Of a stretch of DNA of 64,000 nt, positions 36,855 to 45,653 are shown piece by piece (positions within the stretch are counted from its first letter, which is position 1; each line of letters begins with the position of its first letter). A program made the translations under genes and the position numbers. Source of the stretch: Viridibacillus sp050279675 (GTDB lineage: Bacteria; Bacillota; Bacilli; Bacillales_A; Planococcaceae); contig NZ_JBNNUK010000001.1 of NCBI RefSeq assembly GCF_050279675.1, positions 124,001 through 188,000 on the forward strand. The letters run 5' to 3'. The notes under the pieces were generated by a model. It did no database searches. It saw only the letters and a program-made list of their open reading frames with translations, and had not been told where the DNA came from.

Positions 36855-36989
36855 TTAACACGGGACTTTTTTAATTAGGGAGCGACGCATAATTTCAACT
36901 TTTAATAGGTTAATAAAATCTGGATTTAACATGCTAGTAGTTGCCGTAACATAAGCTTTAATCAGTAAATCGTCTGATAATTTACTCAC
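36855..36989 (-). CDS. sda: Sporulation histidine kinase inhibitor Sda
   Basis: 44-aa protein with a GTG start at 36989; GGAGGTG at 36999-37005 (minus strand) is nine bases upstream. The translation begins VSKLSDDLLIKAYVTATTSM and ends with VEIMRRSLIKKVPC. It matches the Sda pattern (x-KLSDELL-I-x-x-Y-x-x-AT-x-x-x-LN-x-DFI-x-L-x-x-x-EI-x-RRSL) along its whole length; B. subtilis Sda is 46 aa. Sda is a helical hairpin that binds sporulation kinases such as KinA and blocks autophosphorylation when replication initiation or DNA integrity is compromised. DnaA boxes lie upstream, as expected from the DnaA-controlled sda of B. subtilis. Confidence 0.92.
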   Translation of the reverse strand: MSKLSDDLLIKAYVTATTSMLNPDFINLLKVEIMRRSLIKKVPC

Positions 36990-37110
36990 GAATTAGTTCA
37001 CCTCCATATTTTGTGAGTTGAGTTCTAAATCAAAATAAGATGGAATATATTGATAGTTAACTTTGCTATAAATAATGTAGCAAATTGCTTTGTTCAAAAC
37101 AACCACCCCT

Positions 37111-37134
37111 TTATCCACAGGTTTTGGTGGATAA
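37111..37134. promoter_or_regulatory. DnaA boxes upstream of sda (pair)
   Basis: A perfect TTATCCACA on the plus strand at 37111-37119 and TTATCCACC (one mismatch) on the minus strand at 37126-37134. They lie 120-145 bp upstream of the sda start. Confidence 0.75.
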
Positions 37135-37200
37135 TTTGTGATTAACTTATGGATATGTTGGGAGAATATAGAAGTGCCAGTGTGTGTAGTGTGCATAAAG

Positions 37201-37209
37201 TTATCCACA
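37201..37209 (+). promoter_or_regulatory. DnaA box upstream of sda
   Basis: A perfect TTATCCACA, about 210 bp upstream of the sda start. Confidence 0.7.
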
Positions 37210-37372
37210 GTTGTCTAGACCACTAAAATTTGTCGAAACATTTTTCTGAATTGTCAGCTTTTCGATGGTATTTCGAGTTGAATTGACAACTTAAATGGAA
37301 TTTTTAATCATTAAAATAGAGATATTAAACTTTCTCAAATCAGCATGAGAGCTAGAATTTACTAATAATAAG

Positions 37373-37394
37373 ACGTGAATATTCTGCTAATAAT
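37373..37394 (+). repeat. Decayed copy of the dispersed leader
   Basis: GACGTGAATATTCTGCTAAT matches the leader, but no 21-bp units follow. Confidence 0.75.
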
Positions 37395-37716
37395 TAATTT
37401 AGATGTTCATCATAATTAATTGTCATAATATTACAAAAATATAATGTTTTAGCATAATGGTTTTTACGTTTTCCTCAACAATCATTGTTTTTAGGCAATA
37501 AACCTACACTTTCCCTTCCTATTAAGGTTCAAACAATATAAAAAACATTAATTTTCGTAAAATTCTGTCGATTTTACTTTTATTTTTTAAAATGTTGAAA
37601 AGGTTAATCTTACCAGTATCAAATCTATTGAAGAATGTTTACTTGAATAAAATTACAGAGCAATAGACATGCTTAATCTAAATTTAAAGTAATTGTGAAG
37701 AAATTAGTATTAAAAC

Positions 37717-37747
37717 AATCTCCTAATCTAAAAATTAGGGGATTTTT
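37717..37747 (+). terminator. Orphan intrinsic terminator
   Basis: AATCTCCTAAT / ATTAGGGGATT followed by TTTTTT; no upstream ORF. Confidence 0.7.
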
Positions 37748-38476
37748 TATTGCATTATGCTCATTCTTTTTTTGAAAAAATCATGAAAATCATTAATAAA
37801 TGATCCATTTAATAAATAAAGAGTCTTTGCAGATGTAGAGTTTATTCATCAAAGAATTATCGGACTCTTACCTCATATGAAATTTATCTGTACATAAATT
37901 TTGAATGAGTTATTATATCTTTTTTTAGCATTCCTAGATAGCAAAAGAGGATTGCTTGTTTTAGAGGGTATCTTTCATTTTATAGAGGTTAGGATATTAG
38001 TCCTTTGAAAATGCAATGCTTAATTTGATATTTCAAATTTTATTAAATATGAAAATAAACAAATAAAGACCTTGGAGACTAGCATGAAAAACACATGAAA
38101 ACTCTTTATCTTCAAGTGTCTATATAAAATATATATACGCTGGAAAGAGGTTGAATTTAAAAATGTGAATAATCATTTAGTACTATTCATATATTTTGAA
38201 AGTTAATAGCCAAATTACCCTCTTTTTAATTTTGTAGGTGTATTTAGGCATTTTACAATAAAATTGAAAATCTAATAAATTTAACAAAAATACAATTAAT
38301 CCTTATAAATATTGTTATATCAACTTTCCTACGTATTTTTTTTGAATAGCTCCAATACATCAAGAGGAACTTTTAGAGACTTAAGACCTGCAATCTAATA
38401 GTAAATTACTATTATTTGTAAAAATGGAGAAAAAAATCGATAAAATCTGACAAAAATTTGAATTGTAATCTTATAT

Positions 38477-38496
38477 AGTTGTAGTTACAACTAGAG
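38477..38496 (+). promoter_or_regulatory. Candidate operator upstream of the second subtilase
   Basis: AGTTGTA-GT-TACAACT palindrome at 38477-38492, overlapping the 15-nt core TAGTTACAACTAGAG (38482-38496) that is identical to 2299-2313. Confidence 0.4.
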
Positions 38497-38649
38497 ATTG
38501 ATATTTGGCACCATTGATTCTGTTTACCTAAATGTCTGTTTGGGAAAGGAGGCAAAGGTGTTTTTCTTTGGTTTTTTGAGGGTGACTTAAAAGGCTATAG
38601 GCTTCTAGCAAAGCACAAATATCTTTATAAAATTAGAGGGGGAATGAAG

Positions 38650-41600
38650 ATGAGGAAAACTAGTAGTTCTGTCAAAGCATTTAGCATCGCTGCATCTGTA
38701 CTCATGGCATTTTCTTTAGTCGCTCCAAATGTGGCTAGTGCGAAAACGACTGATAAGCTGCATCAATCTTTCAGAGATTCAAGTTCTAACACAACTCTCG
38801 TGAAAGACAAGCTAAGCGATCGATTACTCAATAATTTTAAAGATGATGAAAAGGTAACATTCCTTATCAAATTTAAGGAAAAATCTGCTGCAAATAAGGT
38901 AGCTACTGAAGCGAAGAAAAATGCAAAAGCAGACAAAATGACAGGCCATCAAGCTAAGCTCGCTCAACGATCTGCAGTTGTATCTGATTTGAAGGCAACT
39001 TCACTTGAATCACAAGAAACAGTCAAAGAATTCCTTGAACAAGAAGAGAAAAAAGGAAATGCAAAAGATATCACATCTTATTACATCGTCAATGGGATGG
39101 CAGTTACTGCAACAAAAGAGGTTGCTGAAAAAGTGGCGACATTTGCAGAAGTAGAAAAAGTATTACCAAATGAAAAACGTCAATTATTTACGACAAAGAC
39201 AAAAGAGACACCTGCACCTAAATCAAAAACTACAAATGTAGAGTGGAATGTAGAGCGTGTAAAAGCACCTCAAGTTTGGGCAAAGGGAATTGATGGAACA
39301 GGAACAGTGGTAGCAAGTATTGATACGGGTGTGCAATGGGATCATCCAGCCCTAAAGCAAAAGTATCGTGGTTTCAATGCATCTACTGGACAAGTTTCAC
39401 ATGACTTCAACTGGTTTGATGCAACTGTTGGACGTACTACACCATATGATGATCTTGGACATGGTACGCACGTGACAGGAACAATGGTTGGTAGTGAACC
39501 AAACGGGTCTAACCAAGTTGGGGTTGCACCTGGTGCGAAATATATTGCTGTCAAAGCATTTACATCAGAAGGTGGTTCAGATGCGGATCTATTGGCAGCT
39601 GCACAATGGATTTTAGCGCCAACTGATGCCAATGGAAATGCACGTGTGGATATGGCTCCTGATATTGTAAATAACTCTTGGGGTGGAGGTCCAGGTCTTG
39701 ATGAATGGTACCGAGACGTAGTACTCAATTGGCGTGCGGCAGAAATTTTCCCTGAATTCTCGGCAGGTAACACAACGAGAACGAATCCAGGTGGACCAGG
39801 TTCTGTTGCTGCACCAGCGAATTACCCAGAGGCATTTGCAACTGGGGCAACAGATATTAATAACAAAGTAGGAAGTTTCTCACTTCGTGGACCATCGCCA
39901 TATGATCAAATCAAGCCAGACATTTCAGCCCCTGGTGTGAACATCCGATCAACTGTTCCAGGTAGTGGCTATGAAGGTGGCTGGAATGGAACATCGATGG
40001 CTGGACCAGCAGTATCAGGAGTGTTAGCTCTTCTTCGTCAAGTAAATGCGAACTTAACAGTTGATGAAATGGAACAAATTCTACTTGATACAGCACTTTC
40101 ATTAACTGACTCTGAATATCCACAAACACCAAATCATGGCTATGGTTATGGATTAGTAGATGCTCAGGCAGCTGTTTCTTCAATCATTACTGGCTTAGGT
40201 TCGTTAAAAGGTCAAGTGACAAAACAAGGTGACGACAATGAAGCGCCAGTACTAAAACATAAAAGTCCTGTAGAAGTATTTGCGGGGATGGATTTAGATT
40301 TGACAGCTTCAGTAACAGATAACATTAGTGTTTCATCTGTTATCTTAAATTACAAAGACGCTAATGGGGCTTGGAAAGCAATTACCGCAACTCATAAATC
40401 AGGCGATTATAAATCAGGAGAGTTCGGTGTGACGATTCCAGGTGAAGCGATTAAAGTAGATTCATTCAAGTACAAATGGACAGTCAATGACTTTGGCAAT
40501 AACGAAGTGAATAGTGAAGAATATGTAGTGCAAGTAAAACCTGGCATCACAGTAGGATACTTTGAAAACCTGGAAAAACAACCTACTGGCTGGACTTCTT
40601 TTGGCAATAAAAACAGCTGGGAGTGGGGAAAACCAACTTCTGGTCCCGGAAAAGCGGCATCTGGTGACAATGTGTATGCTACAAATTTAGCTGGTAACTA
40701 TGACAGCCAAATGAACGCAACACTCGTGATGCCTCCAGTTGATTTACCACAAGGCCACTCTTATTTACAGTTCAAACAATGGCATAACTTCGAGGAGTCT
40801 ACATCGGGAAGAGCTTGGGATTACGGACATGTCTTTGTCTCAACAGATAGAGAAGAGTGGACACAAGTAATGAAGGTTCAAGGTGCTTCAAACGGTTGGA
40901 AAAATGCAGAAGTTGATTTAACAGCTTATGCAGGTCAACGCATCTATATTGGTTTTAATGCATTCTCTGACGGAAGTGTTAATAAAGAAGGTTGGTATAT
41001 TGATGATATCGGATTAGTGGATGTCTCACAAACAGGTAAAGTGTCTAAAGACAAGAATAAAAATAAAGGTGTGGATGGCAATAAATCTAATAATGCTAAT
41101 GATAAAAACAGCAGCAACAAAGGTAATGTAGGAAAGGATCCAGATAAAAATGCTAAGAAAGAGCCAATTGATCCGAAGACTATTCGACCTGTAATGCCTA
41201 CAAAAGAAAAAACACCAATAGAAGAAGCTGTTGTGAATCCAACACTTTTACCACTAGGTGCTCAAGTAAGTATTCTTGAATCTGGCCGTTCAGTGTATTC
41301 AAACCCTGCTGATGGTTCATATTCACTAACACATGGTGCCGGAACATTCACTGCGAAAGCAGAAGCTTACGGGTTTACATCTAGACAGCAATCTGTTTCG
41401 ATTGAAGCAGACGGCATGGCAACTGCAAACTTCACATTGAATGAAGTTGCGCAAAATACAGTGAGTGGTAAAATCACTGACAAATCAACAGGCGAAGGCG
41501 TAGCAGGAGCAACTATCTTACTAGTTGAAGATGCGAATATTACGCCTGTTACTACAGATGCAGAAGGTAACTATTCAGTGACTGCATATGAAGGCGACTA

Positions 41601-43038
41601 CACATTAAAAGTAATTGCTCGTGGCTACTATAGCCAAGAAACAACTATTAAAATCGGCCAACAAGCTACAACAAAAGATATTGAGTTAAAACCATTCTAC
41701 ACTTACCCAGGTGGCGAAATTGGGTATGATGATGGTACTCCAGAAAATGCACGTGCATTTAATGCAGCTGGAAACGCTTGGGCAGTGAAAATGTCTCTTC
41801 CTGAAGGAAAGGAAAGCGGCATTGTAACTGATGGCGTATTCCGATTCTGGGACACTGAATGGCCAGTTCCAGGTGGTACTGCATTCGCAGTTGAAGTGTG
41901 GGATGCAACTGGAGCTGATGGATCGCCTGGTAAGAAACTTGCAGGTCCGTTTGATGCTACAGCTCTCCGTAATGGTGAGTGGACAGTTGTAGATTTAAGC
42001 GAACATAATATTATTGTCAAAGGCGACTTTTATATGGTATATCGTCAAACGTTTGCTAATCCGAACACGCCAGGCCTTGCAACAGATGAAAGTGGAGAAA
42101 ATGCGGGAAGAAGCTACCAAGGTGTTTCCGATGCTTGGTCACCTTCACCTGCTGAAGAAGGAAACTACATGATTCGTGCCCGTGTAAGTTATGAAGTACA
42201 GGGTCCAGTAATCACTTCACCAGCATCAAAATCTGTAACAAATCAAGCATCAACAAAAATCGAAGGAACAGCTTCACCAACAACAACGATTAAATTAAAA
42301 CAAAATGATCAAGAAGTTGGATCTGCCGTGGTTGGAGCAGATGGTAAATTCTCAATCGATGCTAAATTATCAGAGGGTTCAAATGAATTCGTAGCAGTAG
42401 CAACTCTTGATAATCGAGTAATAGGGGAATCTGAAGCTGTCAATGTTGTATTAGATACGATGAAACCGGAACTGAAAATCGAAAGTCCGCTTGACGGGGA
42501 TAAAACAAATCGTGAGTCAGTGACAGTTGAAGGTACTGTTGAAGATGCGAACCTAGATTGGGTACGTGTAAATGGAACAGACGCACCAGTAGTCAACGGA
42601 AAATATTCAAAACGTATTCTTCTCGACAACGGTGTGAATGAAATCAAAGTAGTAGCTAGCGATAAAGCAAACAACAAAGTAACAAAGAAAATTAGCATCA
42701 CAGCAAATTATGATGCGCCTGTCATTGAAAACTTAACACCAGTAGAAGACCTTAATCTGGAAACAGGCAAAAGTGTTAAAATTGAATTTGATAGTGCAGT
42801 TGGATTGAAAGCTACTTTCGTCATCCACATGCCTCTAACAAACGTTAATGGACAAGTTCAAAATGCGACTGAGCTACCTATGTCAGAACAAGCAGACGGT
42901 CATTACGTAGGCTATTGGACAGTACCATCAGGAACAGTGGCTAAAGGAGCAGTAATTGAAGTAAAAGCTGTTGATAATTTCAAAAACGAAACGCGTCAAG
43001 AAGCGAAAGGTAAGCTATATATCAATGTGGAGAAATAA
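38650..43038 (+). CDS. Secreted subtilisin-family protease, bacillopeptidase F-like
   Basis: 1462-aa exported S8 protease close in plan to B. subtilis Bpr (1433 aa). ATG at 38650 is eight bases from GAGGGGG; the ATG at 38644 is too near. Signal peptide about 1-32 (SLVAPNVASA). I9-type propeptide about 55-175. Catalytic Asp225 (SIDTGV), His271 (HGTHVTG), Asn374 (SAGNTT) and Ser449 (GTSMAGP). A MAM-like/immune-inhibitor-A-type beta domain follows (about 635-790, ending EGWYIDDIGLV), then an Asn/Lys-rich linker (about 800-850). Carboxypeptidase-regulatory-like domains (GKITDKSTGEGVAGATILLV) and C-terminal Ig-like repeats complete the chain. Extracellular protease; possibly cell-wall associated before processing. 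Confidence 0.93.
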   Translation: MRKTSSSVKAFSIAASVLMAFSLVAPNVASAKTTDKLHQSFRDSSSNTTLVKDKLSDRLLNNFKDDEKVTFLIKFKEKSAANKVATEAKKNAKADKMTGHQAKLAQRSAVVSDLKATSLESQETVKEFLEQEEKKGNAKDITSYYIVNGMAVTATKEVAEKVATFAEVEKVLPNEKRQLFTTKTKETPAPKSKTTNVEWNVERVKAPQVWAKGIDGTGTVVASIDTGVQWDHPALKQKYRGFNASTGQVSHDFNWFDATVGRTTPYDDLGHGTHVTGTMVGSEPNGSNQVGVAPGAKYIAVKAFTSEGGSDADLLAAAQWILAPTDANGNARVDMAPDIVNNSWGGGPGLDEWYRDVVLNWRAAEIFPEFSAGNTTRTNPGGPGSVAAPANYPEAFATGATDINNKVGSFSLRGPSPYDQIKPDISAPGVNIRSTVPGSGYEGGWNGTSMAGPAVSGVLALLRQVNANLTVDEMEQILLDTALSLTDSEYPQTPNHGYGYGLVDAQAAVSSIITGLGSLKGQVTKQGDDNEAPVLKHKSPVEVFAGMDLDLTASVTDNISVSSVILNYKDANGAWKAITATHKSGDYKSGEFGVTIPGEAIKVDSFKYKWTVNDFGNNEVNSEEYVVQVKPGITVGYFENLEKQPTGWTSFGNKNSWEWGKPTSGPGKAASGDNVYATNLAGNYDSQMNATLVMPPVDLPQGHSYLQFKQWHNFEESTSGRAWDYGHVFVSTDREEWTQVMKVQGASNGWKNAEVDLTAYAGQRIYIGFNAFSDGSVNKEGWYIDDIGLVDVSQTGKVSKDKNKNKGVDGNKSNNANDKNSSNKGNVGKDPDKNAKKEPIDPKTIRPVMPTKEKTPIEEAVVNPTLLPLGAQVSILESGRSVYSNPADGSYSLTHGAGTFTAKAEAYGFTSRQQSVSIEADGMATANFTLNEVAQNTVSGKITDKSTGEGVAGATILLVEDANITPVTTDAEGNYSVTAYEGDYTLKVIARGYYSQETTIKIGQQATTKDIELKPFYTYPGGEIGYDDGTPENARAFNAAGNAWAVKMSLPEGKESGIVTDGVFRFWDTEWPVPGGTAFAVEVWDATGADGSPGKKLAGPFDATALRNGEWTVVDLSEHNIIVKGDFYMVYRQTFANPNTPGLATDESGENAGRSYQGVSDAWSPSPAEEGNYMIRARVSYEVQGPVITSPASKSVTNQASTKIEGTASPTTTIKLKQNDQEVGSAVVGADGKFSIDAKLSEGSNEFVAVATLDNRVIGESEAVNVVLDTMKPELKIESPLDGDKTNRESVTVEGTVEDANLDWVRVNGTDAPVVNGKYSKRILLDNGVNEIKVVASDKANNKVTKKISITANYDAPVIENLTPVEDLNLETGKSVKIEFDSAVGLKATFVIHMPLTNVNGQVQNATELPMSEQADGHYVGYWTVPSGTVAKGAVIEVKAVDNFKNETRQEAKGKLYINVEK

Positions 43039-43053
43039 ACGCTTTTGAGTAAT

Positions 43054-43086
43054 GAACCCCCTATCTCTTTTGAGAAGGGGGTTTCT
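43054..43086 (+). terminator. Terminator of the Bpr-like gene
   Basis: AACCCCCT / AGGGGGTT stem followed by TCT. Confidence 0.7.
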
Positions 43087-43249
43087 AACGTCTAAACGAA
43101 AAATGCATTTGCTTTAGCAATGGCATGCTAGAGGAACATAAAAAGAAGGGAAAAGTAATGAAAAACACTTTTTTTAATCACTATTTTGGACCATTTTACA
43201 CTCTCATACATATCCTACAAAGAATGAATAGAAAAAGGAGTGAAATTGA

Positions 43250-43483
43250 ATGGTTCAACCTTTTCATGGAGGACAGTGGCAACGCGAAAGTTCTAATTTC
43301 TGGCGGGGACAGCAGTGGAATCAAGGTAACGACTGGCGCCACGGTCAAAACTGGTTCCCAGGTCAGCAATGGAATCAATGGAATCAATGGCAACCGTGGA
43401 ATCCTTGGAATCAATGGAATCAATGGAATCCATGGAATCCATGGAATCAATGGAATCCATGGCACCATGGGCACCGTTGGTAA
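43250..43483 (+). CDS. Tryptophan-rich repeat protein, possibly spore-coat type
   Basis: 77-aa protein in which 17 residues are Trp. The C-terminal half is built from NQW and NPW triplets (9-bp DNA repeats), with His/Arg at the end. GGAGTG sits about nine bases before the ATG at 43250, supporting this frame. A second plus-strand frame is open across the same DNA (ATG at 43158 to 43487, with Gly-Ile-Asn repeats), so frame choice rests on the ribosome binding site. No signal peptide. Low-complexity Asn/Gln/Trp/Pro composition suggests a structural spore-coat or crust protein, but that is inference. Confidence 0.6.
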   Translation: MVQPFHGGQWQRESSNFWRGQQWNQGNDWRHGQNWFPGQQWNQWNQWQPWNPWNQWNQWNPWNPWNQWNPWHHGHRW

Positions 43484-43543
43484 TTAATTAGAACGAGTAT
43501 AGTCACACATAGATTTCACATATATTTAATACGACTATCAAGC

Positions 43544-43574
43544 ATCCCCTGATTCGATTGAGTCAGGGGATATT
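43544..43574 (+). terminator. Terminator after the Trp-rich gene
   Basis: ATCCCCTGA / TCAGGGGAT stem, weak T tail. Confidence 0.6.
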
Positions 43575-43669
43575 ATTATGTCTCAGAGGTAAAACACTTT
43601 AGAAGTGCAATGGGGATGCAAATTATCTAACAGGAGCACGCATATAATTGATTGAAAGGTGGGGGGATA

Positions 43670-45133
43670 TTGAAAGAATATGCAGATACAATGATGAGAT
43701 TTTTACCTTCTACGGCAACTATTTTACAAGTACAACAACCGGAAAAAAGGCCAGCAATACTGCTAGCAGATATAGATGGAGATCATATTGAAGAGATGAT
43801 CGGAGCGTACAACTATCAAGGTCAAAATTATATAAAGATATTAAAAAAAAACCATAATGAATGGGTTCCAATAGCAGACATTAAAGGAAGCGGATATGGA
43901 ATAACGAATTTAGTGGCTGTGCCATTAGTTAACAAAAATATAAATACATTAATTGTAGGTTGGCAAATAGGCAGTATATGGTCGAAGTTAGACCTACTGC
44001 AATGGACAAACAAAGGTTTTATTCATATACCAACGAATAATATGGTCTATAGTAAGTTGCAAGTTGAAGATATGCCGAGTACCCAAAATTCAGACGGAAA
44101 ATATGAGCTAGCTATTTGGGTTCACGATACGGGTGATGCCTATAAAATAGCCGTCTATCGTTTTAATGGTATGAGACTTGTCAAAGCAAAGGATGTGTAC
44201 CCATATTATTTCAAAAAAGTAGAAGCGTACTATAAGAATCTATTGAAAAATAATGATTATCCTTTTTATTGGTCCTATTTATCGGATGCTCAGATGAAGG
44301 CGGGAGATTTAGAACAGGCACTTATTTCAATTGATAAAACGTTGTCATTTAATTCACCATACCCATCTAAAGAAACCCTACTAGAAAAGAGAAGGCAAAT
44401 CTTAAATAAGTTGAAGCAACACCAAGTAATCGCCCAAATCGTCATCGATAAAAAAAGAGGCGATGTTACGGGAGATGGCTTAATTGACACAATTCTTCTA
44501 ACTGCTGAGAGAACTGAAGGAAGTCCATATTTAAAAAATATTACCTTAGTTGTTTTTAATGAAAAAACGAATTTTTATGAACAAATACCGTTAAAAGAAA
44601 ATGCAGGTTATAATCCCACTATATCGCTCGGGGATTATACAGGAAATGATGTAGAAGACATTTTAGTTGTCATAGACTCAGGGGGAAGTGGTGGCATCAT
44701 ATTCGCATATATATTTGCATATGTGAATGGGGAAATGCGCCAAGTATTTGACTCGGATGCCTATAATGAACTTTCAAAATATGAAGTTAATTATTTGGAT
44801 AATTACAAAGTTAGTGTTACTAGCTCCTACCCAGCGAAAAAGTATATCTTAGATCTAACTTATAAAGGGAAAGATTATTTGTCTGAAATTTATAATATAG
44901 ACGGCACACTTAAAGCGCCAATTCAAGGGTGGGTGGATCCAATTAGCGGACTCTATCCTATAGATTACGCGCGTGATGGCAACTACGAATTTTTGGCATA
45001 CCAAAAAATCGCGGGTAGATACCATGCAGATGGGTTGGGTTATGTAGAAACAATATTGAAATGGAATGGACATGAATTCGTTCCAGACCGCCAAACTGTA
45101 TCGATTTTCGGTGAAGATTTACTAGCGAAATAA
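43670..45133 (+). CDS. FG-GAP/VCBS-like repeat protein of unknown function
   Basis: 487-aa protein without signal peptide or membrane segment. TTG at 43670 is preferred, with the AAAGGTGGGGGG site just upstream; the TTG at 43652 lies before that site. Three Asp-rich loops, ADIDGDHIEEMI, GDVTGDGLIDTIL and GDYTGNDVEDILV, resemble calcium-binding blades of integrin-alpha-type propellers. A central helical TPR-like segment (AQMKAGDLEQALISIDKTL) interrupts them. Similar proteins occur in Bacillales, but I know of no defined function. Monocistronic. Confidence 0.65.
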   Translation: MKEYADTMMRFLPSTATILQVQQPEKRPAILLADIDGDHIEEMIGAYNYQGQNYIKILKKNHNEWVPIADIKGSGYGITNLVAVPLVNKNINTLIVGWQIGSIWSKLDLLQWTNKGFIHIPTNNMVYSKLQVEDMPSTQNSDGKYELAIWVHDTGDAYKIAVYRFNGMRLVKAKDVYPYYFKKVEAYYKNLLKNNDYPFYWSYLSDAQMKAGDLEQALISIDKTLSFNSPYPSKETLLEKRRQILNKLKQHQVIAQIVIDKKRGDVTGDGLIDTILLTAERTEGSPYLKNITLVVFNEKTNFYEQIPLKENAGYNPTISLGDYTGNDVEDILVVIDSGGSGGIIFAYIFAYVNGEMRQVFDSDAYNELSKYEVNYLDNYKVSVTSSYPAKKYILDLTYKGKDYLSEIYNIDGTLKAPIQGWVDPISGLYPIDYARDGNYEFLAYQKIAGRYHADGLGYVETILKWNGHEFVPDRQTVSIFGEDLLAK

Positions 45134-45176
45134 TCTGTTTTTATATTAGCAGTTAGCAATTAGAGGGTGCTTAAGA

Positions 45177-45345
45177 CGTGAATATTCTGCTAAATAACAA
45201 ACACTCGAGTTAGTGCAACAAACACTCAAGTTAGCGCAACAAACACCGAAGTTAGCGCAACAAACACTCAAGTTAGCGCAACAAACACCGAAGTTAGCGC
45301 AACAAACACTCGAGTTACCTCAACAAACACAAAAACACCGCATTC
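45177..45345 (+). repeat. Dispersed repeat: leader plus six 21-bp units
   Basis: GACGTGAATATTCTGCTAAA leader, then six units alternating two 21-mer variants (GAGTTAG(C/T)GCAACAAACACTC and AAGTTAGCGCAACAAACACCG). It lies between the FG-GAP gene and the TPP riboswitch. Confidence 0.88.
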
Positions 45346-45443
45346 CAAAATCTTACAACAACAATCCAAAACAATCATATCCAAATAAATATTGGAATCT
45401 TTTGTTTTTTTGATATAATAGGTGTGAAAGTTCATATGTGCAA

Positions 45444-45537
45444 GAATGTGGGGGGGCTGGTGTTGCCAGCTGAGAATGTATCCGATAGATGCTGACCCTT
45501 AGAACCTGATCTGGTTAACACCAGCGGAGGGAACATC
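45444..45537 (+). promoter_or_regulatory. TPP (THI-box) riboswitch
   Basis: Contains the conserved elements GGGGGGCTGG...CAGCTGAGAAT, then ACCCTTAGAACCTGATCTGG and AACACCAGCGGAGGGAA. P1 can form from ATGT/ACAT at the ends. It precedes a terminator and the thiamine-precursor transport operon, so TPP binding should switch that operon off. Confidence 0.96.
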
Positions 45538-45580
45538 AGCTAAAATCTCGAGTATCATTGAATTTTAGAGTGTATGTTAA

Positions 45581-45606
45581 CGTCCGGAATAGTTCCGGGC
45601 GTTTTT
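45581..45606 (+). terminator. Attenuator terminator of the TPP riboswitch
   Basis: CGTCCGGAA / TTCCGGGCG with TTTTT, between riboswitch and thiY. A second hairpin (CTAAAAT / ATTTTAG, about 45541-45569) lies between the aptamer and this terminator. Confidence 0.85.
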
Positions 45607-45653
45607 CTTTTTGCATGGAACTTGTCAAAATAATATAGATGGAGGCAAGGGAA

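Larger units (their letters stand above)
37210..38649. other. 1.4-kb AT-rich region without a gene
   Basis: I found no ORF with a ribosome binding site on either strand. It contains a decayed copy of the dispersed leader (37373-37394), a perfect terminator-type hairpin (37717-37747) with no gene before it, and a palindrome at 38477-38492. The final 130 bp include a GCTATAG/CTAGC hairpin and the leader of the second protease. The orphan terminator suggests a lost gene or an unrecognised small RNA. Confidence 0.5.

Noticed and set aside
36993..37208. 71-codon minus-strand ORF upstream of sda
   Set aside because: It covers the sda promoter region and DnaA boxes, has no ribosome binding site that fits and no recognisable protein features.
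37111..37209. Replication origin suggested by DnaA boxes
   Set aside because: Only two or three boxes, no dnaA/dnaN genes and no AT-rich unwinding arrangement; the adjacent sda gene explains them.
43196..43474. Minus-strand Pro/Ile-rich ORF
   Set aside because: Antisense reading of the Trp-rich repeat gene, without a ribosome binding site.
45213..45413. 66-codon plus-strand ORF of LAQQT heptads
   Set aside because: A reading frame of the repeat array with no ribosome binding site; equivalent frames in other copies have no start.
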